From: Streptomyces sp. PH10-H1
Lineage (GTDB): Bacteria > Actinomycetota > Actinomycetes > Streptomycetales > Streptomycetaceae
Length of the DNA: 64,000 bases
Direction of reading: 5' to 3'
NCBI RefSeq assembly: GCF_030063355.1
Contig: NZ_JASISZ010000005.1
Location: forward strand, 1 to 64,000
Shown here: positions 8,943-18,555 of the stretch, one piece after another
How the letters are laid out: the number at the start of each line of letters is the position of its first letter
Position numbering within the stretch: the first letter of the stretch is position 1
Program-made: the position numbers and the translations under genes
Notes under the pieces: model-generated
What the model was told of the DNA's origin: nothing
Seen by the model: only the letters and a program-made list of their open reading frames with translations
Databases searched by the model: none

Positions 8943-9359
8943 CGCCGGACGCTGGAGTTCATCAGCGAGCGCGCCGAGCGCCATACCACCGACCGGGCCG
9001 CCGACGCCCAACCGCTGGAACCGCGGGAGGAGTTGCGGCAGACCCTGCTGCTGGAGTTCCAGGACGCCCCCGCCGTACGGGAGAACAGCACCGCCTGGGG
9101 GGAGTTGAGGGCCAGCGCCGTCTTCGACCCCGAGCTGCGCGAGGACCTGGCCAAGGCCACGCTGGTGTGGGTGCAGGAGATCGCCGAGCTGCTCGGCCGC
9201 GCCCGCCCCTCCGGCACCGCCCCCGCCTATGCCGCCTCCGCCGAACGGCTGACCGCTCTGCTGGAGGGATTGAGCGTCCGCTGGCTCAGCGGTTCCCTCC
9301 CGCTGGCGCACGCCCGCGAGCTCATGGCGCAGGCCATCGACGCGGAACTGCGCGAGTGA
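8943..9359 (+). pseudogene. 5'-truncated TetR-family regulator (C-terminal ligand domain only)
   Basis: About 138 codons corresponding to the helical C-terminal domain of a BetI-like TetR regulator (TLEFISERAERH, DPELREDLAKATLVWVQEI, LTALLEGLSVRWLSGSLPLA). The N-terminal helix-turn-helix is absent. An in-frame ATG at 8931 exists but has no ribosome site and begins inside antisense nitrilase sequence. The gene was probably divergent from the nitrilase-ABC operon and controlled it before the deletion. Confidence 0.75.
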
Positions 9360-9414
9360 CCGGCTGACGCGGTGACCGTGCGGGCGGCACATACACGGAC
9401 GCCGCCGACGCGGG

Positions 9415-10473
9415 TCAGGTGGCGCTGCGTTCGCTCGCTTCCCTGATGTCCTGTCCCCCGATGGCGCGGCCGACGGCGTCCGACGGCTCGACGGAGGCGT
9501 CGCGGCGGCCGGCGCGCAGCAGTTCGCGCCACTGCTCAATGCCCAGGTTTCCCGGGTCGGTGGTCGCGACGAAGTTCTCGACGAGGGCCAGGAAGCGGAT
9601 CGGGTCGGTATGAAAGGGGAAGTGGCCGGCCCCGTCGAAGATCTCCAGCCGGCTGCCGGGCATCGCGAGGTGCGCGTCGTGCGCGTGCCGCACCGGGAGC
9701 ACGCTGTCCCTTGATCCCCACAGCAGCATGGTGGGCATGCCCCGCACCAGATAGCAGCGGTCGAGCATGGTGACCACCTGGCCCCGCCAGTCGACCACCG
9801 CCCGCAGGGTCCGGATGAAGGCGCTGCGGGACGTCGCGTCGGGCAGAACGTTGACCAGGTTGAGAAGATCGGGCGCGTCCTGGCCCAGATCGGTGTTCAG
9901 GAGCTTCATCAACTGGACGAAGGCGTGGGTCTGCAGCCGCATGGTGGGCAGTTTGAGCAGCGAGAGCATCAGGTCCGCCCCGGGCAGCGAGACCGCGCGC
10001 AGGACGGGATTGACCTCCCGGCCCACCCCTCCGGTGCTGACCAGTACCAGACGCTCGGTGCGCTCGGGGAACTGGTAAGCGAACTGCATCGCCACGCCGC
10101 CGCCGAGGGAGTGGCCGACCAGGGTGGCCCGCTCGATGCCGAGCACGCCGAGCAGATCACGCATGCCGTTGGCGTAGGCGGCCACCGAGTAGTCGGCCCG
10201 CGGCTTGTCGGAGTCGCCGTGGCCGAGCAGGTCGGGGGCGATGACGGTGTGGTGACGAGCCAGGCCGGGGATGAGGTCTGCCCAGGTGGCGGAGGAGTCC
10301 CCGATGCCGTGGATGAGCAGGATGGCAGGACCTGACCCCGCGATCCGGTAGGCCCTGCGGTAGCCGTGCACGACATGGTGGCGCAGCTCGACGTCCTCGT
10401 TGGCCAGCGTACGGAGCCGGCTCGCGCGCGGCGGGCGCCGGCCGGCTGTTCCGGTCGTGGCTGCTCCGGTCAT
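9415..10473 (-). CDS. Alpha/beta hydrolase
   Basis: A 352-aa alpha/beta hydrolase with the classic blocks LLIHGIGDSSATWADLIPGL (oxyanion hole), VIAPDLLGHGDSDKP, nucleophile LVGHSLGGGVAMQFAYQFPE, a lid region, the acid strand MLLWGSRDSVLPV and catalytic His DGAGHFPFHTDP. The ATG at 10473 has GGGAGG upstream with good spacing; the longer frame to 10536 has no ribosome site. It lies downstream of, and in the same orientation as, the ABC importer but is separated by 195 nt, so it is probably independent. The substrate is unknown; the sequence resembles esterase/epoxide-hydrolase-like lipases. Confidence 0.85.
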   Translation of the reverse strand: MTGAATTGTAGRRPPRASRLRTLANEDVELRHHVVHGYRRAYRIAGSGPAILLIHGIGDSSATWADLIPGLARHHTVIAPDLLGHGDSDKPRADYSVAAYANGMRDLLGVLGIERATLVGHSLGGGVAMQFAYQFPERTERLVLVSTGGVGREVNPVLRAVSLPGADLMLSLLKLPTMRLQTHAFVQLMKLLNTDLGQDAPDLLNLVNVLPDATSRSAFIRTLRAVVDWRGQVVTMLDRCYLVRGMPTMLLWGSRDSVLPVRHAHDAHLAMPGSRLEIFDGAGHFPFHTDPIRFLALVENFVATTDPGNLGIEQWRELLRAGRRDASVEPSDAVGRAIGGQDIREASERSAT

Positions 10474-10668
10474 GAACGCGCCTCCCTGCTCACGGTGCGG
10501 GTGGGCGCGCGCCGATCGGGCGCTCCACACCTGCACCGAGCGTAGGAACGCCTGCCGCGTGCGCGGTTTCCGGCAGGTTTCACCTCGGCAACGTTCCCCG
10601 CCCGATCTCCCCTCAGGTAGTCGTGGCGCGGGGCACGCCGGTTCCCGCCCTCCCGTGCCGGACGGGAA

Positions 10669-11472
10669 TCACCCCGCCACGGCGATCCGTTCGACGAGTT
10701 GCAGGGCGAGCGGATCGGCGGCGTAGACGATCCGCACGACGCCGTCGGCATGCCGGTCCGCGGTCGCCGCGACACCGAAGACGTCCCGCAGTAGCGCCGG
10801 TGTGAGGACCTCCAGCACGGGGCCGGCCGCGACGACGACGCCCTGGCTGAGGACGACGAGGTGGTCGCAGAGCCGGACTGCGAGATCCAGATCGTGCAGG
10901 ACCGCCAGCGTGGTGGTGCCGATGGCGCGGATGAGGGAGAGCAGTTCGAAACGGGCGCGGATGTCGAGGTGGTTGGTGAGTTCGTCGAGGACCAGCAGAT
11001 GGGGCCGCTGGGCCAGCGCGCGGGCCAGCAGGACCCGTTGGCGTTCGCCGCCCGACAGCGAGGCGAAGTCGCGGTCGGCCAGCGGGCGCGCGCCGCACTG
11101 GTCGAGGGCCCGGCCGATCGCTTCGTGGTCGTCGGGTCCGTCACGTCCGAGCAGTCCGTGGTGCGGGGTGCGGCCCAGCGCCACGATCTCCTTGACGCAC
11201 AGGCTCGTCGGATGGCCGACGTCCTGGAGGACGGCGGCGGTGCGGCGGGCGGCGGCGCGGGCCGGGATCGACCAGATGTCGTCGCCGTCGACGCGCACCG
11301 CGCCCCGGTCGGGCCGCAGCGAGCGGTAGACGGCGCGCAGCAGCGTGGACTTGCCGCTGCCGTTGGGACCGACGAGTCCGACGATCTCGCCCTGGCCCAC
11401 CTCCAGGCACACGTCCCGCAGGATGGGCTGGCGGTCCAGGGCGATGTCGAGATGATCGACGCTGAGTCTCAT
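10669..11472 (-). CDS. ABC importer ATP-binding protein (siderophore/metallophore, FecE-like)
   Basis: A 267-aa ATPase with Walker A GPNGSGKST, Q-loop VLQDVGHPT, signature LSGGERQRVLLARAL, Walker B LLVLDELTNHLDI (Glu following Asp) and switch His in AVLHDLDLAVRL. The order and length are typical of FecCD-type iron-siderophore/B12 import ATPases. Its ATG overlaps the permease stop by 4 nt. Because the operon is directly downstream of the isonitrile lipopeptide NRPS, I infer that it energises recapture of the metal-loaded isonitrile, most likely Cu. A ferric-siderophore or cobalamin role cannot be excluded from sequence alone. Confidence 0.9.
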   Translation of the reverse strand: MRLSVDHLDIALDRQPILRDVCLEVGQGEIVGLVGPNGSGKSTLLRAVYRSLRPDRGAVRVDGDDIWSIPARAAARRTAAVLQDVGHPTSLCVKEIVALGRTPHHGLLGRDGPDDHEAIGRALDQCGARPLADRDFASLSGGERQRVLLARALAQRPHLLVLDELTNHLDIRARFELLSLIRAIGTTTLAVLHDLDLAVRLCDHLVVLSQGVVVAAGPVLEVLTPALLRDVFGVAATADRHADGVVRIVYAADPLALQLVERIAVAG

Positions 11473-12524
11473 ACGGAATCCAAGCTCTTGTTCCGGCGCA
11501 GCAGCCACAGGAAGAAGGGGGCGCCGAAGAGGGCGGTGAGGATGCCGAGCGGCAGTTCGTTGGGCCGGTCCACGGTGCGGGACAGGAGATCGACGACGAC
11601 GAGGTAGAGCGCGCCGGTCACGGCGGCCAGCGGCAGCAGCCGGCGGTGGTCGGCGCCGACGGCGAGCCGCACGAGGTGCGGGATCATCAGCCCGACGAAG
11701 CCGATGCCGCCCGCGACCGCGATGATCGTGCCGGTCAGCAGCGAGGACAGCACCAGCAGCGCGGCCCGCAGCCGGTGCACCTCCACTCCGAGCGCGGTCG
11801 CGGACTCGTCCCCGGCCAGCAGCGCGTTCAGCCGCCGCCCGTACAGCGCGAGGACGACGGTGGTGCCGAGCACCGCACCGCTGACCAGCGGCAGCTGGCC
11901 CCACTGCGCCCCGGCGACGCTGCCGAGCATCCAGAACATCACCGAGCGCAGCTCGTTGGGGGTGGCCCGCAGCTGCAGATAGCTGGTGGCGGCGAGGAAC
12001 AGATAGCCGATGGCGACGCCGGACAGAACCAGCCGGGTGGGGGCCAGCCTGCCGCCGCGCTGTCCGAGGAGGAAGACGAGCGCGACGGCAGCCACGGCCC
12101 CGGCGAACGCCGCCGAGGAGACGCCCAGGCCGCCGAGTGCGCCGGTGGTCATTGTCATGACCAGCACGGCGCCGAGCGACGCCCCGGAGGACACGCCGAG
12201 TACATAGGGGTCGGCCAGTGGGTTGGCGACCACCGCCTGCAGCACCACTCCGGCGACGGCGAGGCCGCCGCCCGCGAGAGCGGCGAGCAGTACCCGGGGG
12301 ATGCGGAAGTTCCAGACGATCTGGTCCTGGACGGGGTCACCGGTGAAGGACCCGCCGCCCAAGTGGGCGAGGACGATGTGCCAGGTGTCCTCAAGGGGAA
12401 CGCTCACCGCTCCGATGCCGACGGCCACCATCATCACCAGGACGAGCAGGACGAGCAGGACCGGCAGCAGCACCAGGGTGGGCAGCGGCGTTCGGGTTCC
12501 GCGTGTGCGTGTGCGTGAGGTCAT
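11469..12524 (-). CDS. FecCD-family ABC transporter permease
   Basis: A 351-aa permease with about ten helices and FecCD/BtuC landmarks: FRIPRVLLAALAGGGLAVAG, VVANPLADPYVLGVSSGASL, ALGVEVHRLRAALL and GGIGFVGLMIPHLVRLAVG. The start is placed at the ATG 10 nt after the binding-protein stop; an earlier in-frame codon at 12569 would overlap that gene. It is coupled to the ATPase gene by ATGA. It forms the membrane channel of the putative metallophore importer. Confidence 0.9.
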   Translation of the reverse strand: MTSRTRTRGTRTPLPTLVLLPVLLVLLVLVMMVAVGIGAVSVPLEDTWHIVLAHLGGGSFTGDPVQDQIVWNFRIPRVLLAALAGGGLAVAGVVLQAVVANPLADPYVLGVSSGASLGAVLVMTMTTGALGGLGVSSAAFAGAVAAVALVFLLGQRGGRLAPTRLVLSGVAIGYLFLAATSYLQLRATPNELRSVMFWMLGSVAGAQWGQLPLVSGAVLGTTVVLALYGRRLNALLAGDESATALGVEVHRLRAALLVLSSLLTGTIIAVAGGIGFVGLMIPHLVRLAVGADHRRLLPLAAVTGALYLVVVDLLSRTVDRPNELPLGILTALFGAPFFLWLLRRNKSLDSV

Positions 12525-12534
12525 CGGCGGCGGG

Positions 12535-13599
12535 TCAGAGGGCTTCGGGGTGGAGCATCCGGGCGACACGCTCGACGGCGACGTCGTTGCTGGGCCCGAG
12601 ATAGATGGAGTCGGACAGGACGACGTACTTCTTGTTCCTGGCCGCGCTCCACTGCGGGAATTGCGCGAACAGCTTGCGGGCGTAGGCGTCGGGATCGGGA
12701 TCGTGATAGCTGACGACGACGAGGGCCTCCACCTGTGCGGCGGCCACCTTCTCCTTGCTGAGGTCGGCGAAGGAGTTGCCGGTGACCGAGGCGAACGCGT
12801 TGGCGCCCACGGCCTTGGCGAGGATGTCGTTCCAGATGCCGACGCCCGCGATCGAGCTGAACTCGTTCGCTCCCATCGTCATGTTGGAGAAGATCACCAT
12901 CACCTTCGGCGGCGTCGCGCCCGCGGCCGTGCCGCTCAGCTTGGCCTTGACCTTCGCGCTCACGGCGGCGATCCGGGTGCGCGAGTCGGCGATGAGCTTC
13001 TCGGCGCGGGCGCTGACGCCGAAGATCCTCCCGAGGTCGCGCAGCATCGAGTAGCTGTCGTCGATGGACGGCGGACCCTTGACGGAGGTCACGTCGTCGC
13101 AGCCCTTGACCGGCATATAGGTGTTCGCGCCGACCGACGCGAGGTCCTTACGGGTGGCGTAGCCGTTCTTGGGGTCGAAGCCGAAGCCGGTGGTGGACAG
13201 TACGAAGTCGGGACGGAGGTTGAGCATCGCCTCGCGCGGGATGTCCTGGATGTCGTTGAGGTGCACTCCCCCGGTGGGGAGCTTCGCGATCGCCTGGACG
13301 CGGCCGGGCACCTCCGACATGCCGTAGGACTGGGCGTTGGCGATGATGCGGTCGCCGAGGCCGAGGGCGAGCATCGAGGACACCTCGGCGACGGACGCGC
13401 CGTTCATCACGACGACCCGGCTGGGCGGCCGGGTGTACGTGGTGGTCTGCCCGCAGTCGGTGACGATGACGGGGTAGCCGGGCCCCGGCGGTTCCGCTTT
13501 GCCCGCGGAGGCCGCCGTCCGGGACGAGGCGCCACAGGCCGCGGTGGCCAGACAGAGTGCTCCGACCGCGAATGCGGCGGTTGGCCGTTTCCATGTCAT
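12535..13599 (-). CDS. ABC importer substrate-binding lipoprotein (FecB/BtuF-like), candidate chalkophore receptor
   Basis: A 354-aa exported lipoprotein. The signal peptide MTWKRPTAAFAVGALCLATA ends in lipobox ATAAC, followed by a class III (TroA/BtuF-type) binding fold with YTRPPSRVVVMNGASVAEVS, LGLGDRIIANAQSYGM, LNLRPDFVLSTTGFGF and the C-terminal YHDPDPDAYARKLFAQFPQW. Its stop is 10 nt before the permease ATG and its start is 90 nt after the NRPS stop, all on one strand. By position it probably binds the exported isonitrile lipopeptide after it has captured copper. Specificity is an inference from context. Confidence 0.88.
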   Translation of the reverse strand: MTWKRPTAAFAVGALCLATAACGASSRTAASAGKAEPPGPGYPVIVTDCGQTTTYTRPPSRVVVMNGASVAEVSSMLALGLGDRIIANAQSYGMSEVPGRVQAIAKLPTGGVHLNDIQDIPREAMLNLRPDFVLSTTGFGFDPKNGYATRKDLASVGANTYMPVKGCDDVTSVKGPPSIDDSYSMLRDLGRIFGVSARAEKLIADSRTRIAAVSAKVKAKLSGTAAGATPPKVMVIFSNMTMGANEFSSIAGVGIWNDILAKAVGANAFASVTGNSFADLSKEKVAAAQVEALVVVSYHDPDPDAYARKLFAQFPQWSAARNKKYVVLSDSIYLGPSNDVAVERVARMLHPEAL

Positions 13600-13689
13600 G
13601 CGGGCTCCTCGGGATGATGCGGACTCCGCTTCAGTAGTCGGAGCGGACTCCGCCCGGGTTCCCGGATAGCGCGAACCGTCTGTTCCGGA

Positions 13690-16600
13690 TCAGTGACGGG
13701 GCAGCCCGCGCTCCCGGGCCGGGGGCGGCAGCGCTCCGGTGGTGACGCAGCGTTCGAGGTAGCGGAACACCAGCGCCCGGTCGATGGGCGGGCAGACGAT
13801 GCCGGTGCCGTCGAGCCCATGCAGCAGGTTGTCGGCGATCACCCGGCCCAGACCCAGCTCGGGCGCCGCGCCCCCGTCGCTGGTGATGCTGTTGCCGGCG
13901 CTGCTCGCGGTCTCCGGGTCGTCGCCGGTCCAGGAGTCGAAGAACGCGAGGGTCGTGGTAGCGACGTCGGCGGCGCGCGGCAGGTCGGCCCGCCACCGCG
14001 CGAGCGGCATGCTCTCCACCGGATAGCCGAACTCCCGTATCCAGGAGTAGAGATCGGCGAGCCGGACGGTCGGTATGGGCGCGTAGTTGTATACCGACCG
14101 GCCGGTCGGAGCGATGGTGGCGGCAGTGTCAGTCGCATTGGCGGACAGCCGTACGACGGCCTGTGCCACGAAGTCGACCGGGGTCCACACCTCGGCCTCG
14201 AACAGGTCGGGCACGATACCGGCCGGTATGCCCGCACGCAGCACGCTCCACAGGAAGTCGCGCTCGTTGACGTAGCCGGTGTCCGCCGCGCCGACCACCC
14301 GGCCGAGCCGGTGCAACGTGACCGGCAGCCCGCGTTCCGCGGCCTGTTCCGCCAGCCGCTCCGAGGCCCATTTGGACTGCTGGTAGCCGTAGACGAGTCC
14401 TGGATGCGGCGGCAGGAACGCCTCCGCGACCTCAGGGCTCGCCCCGGCCGGCGGCGCGACGGACAGCGTCGAGACGAGATGGAACGGCGTGCTGCGGGCC
14501 GCCGCCATCCGCAGCAGCTGCCGGGTGGACTCCACATTCGGCGCGCGCAAACTCGCGTACTCGCGCATGATGCTGACGGTCGCCGCGTTGTGGTAGATCG
14601 CGTCGCAGGTGGCCGCCAGTTCATCGAAGCGCGCGGCGGTGAGGCCCAGCCAGGGGCGGGCGAGATCACCGGGCTCAGCGATGACGCGGTGTTCGGACCC
14701 GGGCGGCAGCCGCAGTTCCTGCTCCTCGACGGCCCGGCGGATCCGCTCGCCGGCCGCTTCGCGGTCCTCGGCCCGTACCAGGCAGACGACGTCCGCATCC
14801 GTGGCCGCCAGCAGCTCGGTGAGCAGATGGACGCCGACGAATCCGCTCGCTCCGGTGAGCAGCACCCGGCGCGGCGGCGTCGCGGTCACGGCGCCGTCGG
14901 CGCGGGAGAAGGTGATGTCGTCGTCGAGTACGGAGTCGGCGAGTACGGAGTCGGCGAGTACGGCTCCCGGCACACCAGCGGGCTGCGCGGCCTCGGGCGC
15001 GCCGGGGCTCCGCTGGTCGTCCAGATGGCGGGCGAGTTCGGCGGCGGTGGGGTACTGGAAGAGCCACGCGACGCGTACGTCGGTGTCCAGCTCGACGCCG
15101 AGCCGGTTGGCGACCTGGATGGCCTGCAGGGACTGCGCTCCGAGGTCGAAGAAGTCGTCCTGCGGGGTGATGGCCTCGGTGCCCAGAATGCGCGCCCAGG
15201 CGGTAATGATCGCCTGCTCCGTGGCGTTGGCGGGGGTGGCGGCAGCAGCAGTGGACGGCTCGGCCGTCGTCGTCCCTGCCGTCGTCGGTTCGGCGAGCGC
15301 GTTGCGGTCGATCTTGCCCGAGCCGGTACGGGGCAGCCGGTCCGTGAGGACGACGGCGGACGGGATCATCGCGGCGGGCAGTGTCGCCCGCAGATGCTCA
15401 CGGACCTCGGCGGCCGTCGGTGCGGGTGGGTCCGTGACAAGGTGCGCTGCCAGCCGGCGGGTGCCGTCCGGCAGCACCTGACCGACGACGGCTGCCTCCC
15501 GGATGCGCGGGTGCGTGAGCAGCACGGTCTCCACCTCCGCCGGCTGCACCCGGTGCCCGCTGATCTTGAACTCGCCGTCGGCCCGTCCCACGAACCGCAG
15601 CTGTCCGTCCGAGCCGAGCCGCACCAGGTCGCCGGTCCGGTACGCGCGCGGCCGGTCCGGCAGTTCCGGCAGCGGCTGGAACCGGGAGCCGTCGAGGTCG
15701 GCGCGACCCCGGTAGCCCCTGGCCAGCGCGTCGCCGACGAGATACAGCTCGCCGACGCCGGGATCCGTACCGCCCTCGCGCGCGGGAGAGGCGGGAAAGA
15801 CGGGAGAGGAAGAGGTGACGACGACGGCCCGCGTGCCGGGCAGCGGGCGGCCGATCGGGACGTCCCCGAGCGCCAGTTCCGGCGCGTGCAGTTCGGCCAC
15901 GGTGGCCACCACGGTCGCCTCGGTCGGCCCGTAGGTGTTGAACAGCCGCACCGACGTGCCTACGGCCGCCCGCCAGCGGTCCACCCGCTCGGGCAGCGCC
16001 GCCTCGCCGCCGATGATGACGGTGCGCAGGCCGGACGGCAGGGCCGCGGCTCCGGTGGAGACCGCGTACGCCAGCTCGTGCCAGTACGCCGTCGGCAGAT
16101 CGAGCACGCTGATCCGCAGCCGCTCGCACGACCGCGTCAGGACCGGCACCGACTCGGTCATCTCGTCGGTACGCACCACGAGCACGGCGCCCGCGCACAG
16201 TGTCAGGAAGATCTCCTCCACGCTGGCGTCGAAGTGCAGTGGTGCGAACTGCAGCACCCGGTCGTCCGGGCTGATTCCGTAGCGATGGGCCGCGCCCGTC
16301 ACGAAATGGGCCAGCGCGCCATGGCCGATCTCAACGCCCTTGGGACGGCCGGTGGAACCGGAGGTGTGGATGACATAGGCGAGCCGGTCGGGATCCGATG
16401 AGGGGGCGCCGAAATCGCCCGCGTCGAGAACGCCCGGGTCGTCCAGGTCGTCGAGCAGGAGCAGCGGCAGGCCGCCTCCGGCGAACCGGTCGGCGTACCC
16501 GCCGGTGGTGATGACGGCCTGTGCCGCGGAATCGGCGAAGAGCGCCTCGATCCGCGCGGCGGGAGCGCCCGGGTCCACCGGGCAGTAGGCGGCGCCCGCG

Positions 16601-18203
16601 AAGAGGACACCGAGAATCGCGGCGATTGCCTCGATGCCCCGCGGCAGCGCGACGACCACCAGGTCCCCGGCTGTGACGCCCCGACGGGACGCCGGCCGGC
16701 CACCTCACGTGCGGCGGCGACCAGTTCGGCGTAGCTGAGCGCGGCACCGTCGTACTCGACGGCGGTCGCACCGCCGCGCAGGGCGGCGTGCTCGGCGATC
16801 ACGTTGAGGACCGGACGCGCCACGCTGGGCAGGGGTCCCCCGTCGAGAGTGACGGCGGTTCGGACGGAGCGGCCGGCCGGGCGGCTGCCCAGTTCGCGGA
16901 GCGGCCGGCCGGGGGCCGCCGTCGCGTCGTTCAGCAGGGCCAGCAACGAACCCTGGTGCAGGGCGAGTTCGGCCTCTCCGTACAGCTCAGGGTGCGCGTC
17001 GAAGGCGAACCGCAGGCCCGCGCCCTCGGCCCGGTCGTAGACGTTGACGGACAGGTCGTCGACCGGTCCTGCGGACACATTGTGGACGGTGCTGCGGTGT
17101 CCAGCGAAGCGCAGGTCGTACTCGAACGGCATGATGTTGACGCCGGGACCCGACAGCCGGCGCTTGCCGCCGACCAGTTTGAGCTCATGGCGCAGGTGCT
17201 CGTACCGGTAGCGCTGGTGGGGCAGTCCGGCGCGCAGCTCCGCCGAGACACGGGCGACGAGATCGCGCAGCGAGTCACGTTCGCCGACCACGATCCGCAG
17301 CGGCAGGACGTTTCGGACCATGCACGGCACCCGCAGCGACACCGAGCCGAGGCGGCCCATCGCGGGCAGGCTCAGCACCACTTCGGGCTCGCCCGACACC
17401 TGGCCGAGATACCCGGCGGTGACCGCGAGCACCACATCGGACCAGGTGGCGGAGATCTCGCGGGCGACCGTGCGCAGCGCTTCGGTCTCTGGCGCGCCGA
17501 GGTCGGTGACCCGCCGCCGGAAGGTACGGGCCGGCAGTGCGGAGCCGTCGGCGAAGCTGGGCACCGCCGGCCGGTCCGCGAACCGGCCGGTCCAATAGGC
17601 CCCGTCGACCGCGCGCCGCTTCGAGGTCAGATAGTTCCGGTCCTCCTCGAAGACCGACTCCAGGGTGCCGAAACCGCTCTCGCCCAGCGGAGTGCCCTCG
17701 GCGAGCGCCGTGTAGACCTGCGCGACCCGGTGGGCGACGAGCGACAGGCCGAAGCCGTCGAGCGCGATGTGATGGACCCGGTGGTACCAGAGGAACTCCT
17801 CGGGCCCGGTCTGCAGCAGCGCGTGCCCGAAGACCGGGTCGCGGGCGAGATCGACGGGACGGGCCAGGTCACGGTCCATCCAGTCGGTGGCGGCGGCGTG
17901 CGGGTCCGGTTCGGCGGTGAAGTCGGCGGTGTGCATGCGCCAGTCCACGGCCGGGACTGCGATCTCCCACGGACGGCCGTCCGCTTCCACGAACCGGACG
18001 TTCAGCGCCTCGACCTCGCCGACGACGTGATGTACGGCCTTGTCGAAGGCCGCCACGTCCACGGGACCGTGAATCTGCACATACTCGGCGGTGTTGTACG
18101 CCGGGCTGTCCGAGTCGAGCTGCTGGCCGGTCCAGATGCCCTCCTGTGCGGCGAGCAGGGCCCGGCGCTCTCCGGGCTCGGTGCGGCGGTCAGGCGTCGG
18201 CAC
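13690..18203 (-). CDS. scoA: Single-module NRPS (C-A-PCP-reductase), ScoA-like isonitrile lipopeptide synthetase, with one apparent frameshift
   Basis: About 1500 aa if one frameshift is repaired. The condensation domain (about residues 1-430) has HHIALDG. The adenylation domain (about 470-960) has [40 protein letters not shown] and GKIDRN. The PCP has LGAQSLQAI. The C-terminal reductase has [11 protein letters not shown] and YQQSK (the Tyr-x3-Lys pair). By eye the pocket residues read D-A-E-D-I-G-T-V-V, with two acidic positions as expected for Lys/Orn; isonitrile lipopeptide synthetases diacylate Lys and release it reductively. The GTG start overlaps the ACP stop by 14 nt. Near 16690 the frame slips: adding one base in CGGCGTCCC restores a normal A-domain start leading into [15 protein letters not shown]. 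This is either an indel error or a true inactivating mutation. Confidence 0.9.
14926..14965. repeat. 15-bp tandem repeat in NRPS interdomain linker
   Basis: GAGTACGGAGTCGGC is repeated about 2.5 times, encoding [15 protein letters not shown] on the minus strand in the linker between PCP and reductase domains. This looks like slippage expansion in a flexible linker. Confidence 0.8.
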
Positions 18204-18510
18204 GTGCGCCTCCGGACTGCCGGTCCGACAGCAGCTGCCACCACTGTGCGAAGGAGGTGCGTTCCGCCAGTTCGACGAAGCTCACCTCGGTGCCGGCCGC
18301 GCGCCACCGCTCGGCGAGGGTGACGATGCGCAGCGAGTCCAGGCCCGCGTACAGCGGGTTCTCCTCCAGGTCGACCTCGTCCGGCTGTTGATGGAGGAAC
18401 TCCGCCAGATCCGCGCGGAAGGCCGCGAGCGTCAAAGGAGGCACAGGATTAAGGGGCGTTGAAGGTTTCAAAGATGTCGATGGCGTCAACGGCGGCGAAG
18501 GCTCAGACAT
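18190..18510 (-). CDS. scoB: Acyl carrier protein, ScoB-like
   Basis: A 106-aa carrier protein. A Pro/Ser/Leu-rich tail of about 25 residues (PSPPLTPSTSLKPSTPLNPV) precedes the ACP core. The phosphopantetheine site is LYAGLDSLRIVTLAERW (Ser of GLDSLRI). The ATG at 18510 is preferred over an upstream in-frame codon because GAGAGAG lies just upstream. It follows the ligase stop by 45 nt and overlaps the NRPS start by 14 nt. In the known pathway this ACP carries the unsaturated acyl chain, then the glycine adduct and the isonitrile acyl group, which it donates to the NRPS condensation domain. Confidence 0.85.
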   Translation of the reverse strand: MSEPSPPLTPSTSLKPSTPLNPVPPLTLAAFRADLAEFLHQQPDEVDLEENPLYAGLDSLRIVTLAERWRAAGTEVSFVELAERTSFAQWWQLLSDRQSGGARADA

Positions 18511-18555
18511 GGCGGTCTCTCTCGAAGTCACGCGGGACGTCATGGGGCGTCGGGG

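Noticed and set aside
13693..16401. A 902-codon plus-strand open frame
   Set aside because: Antisense shadow of the NRPS, which has clear catalytic motifs on the other strand.
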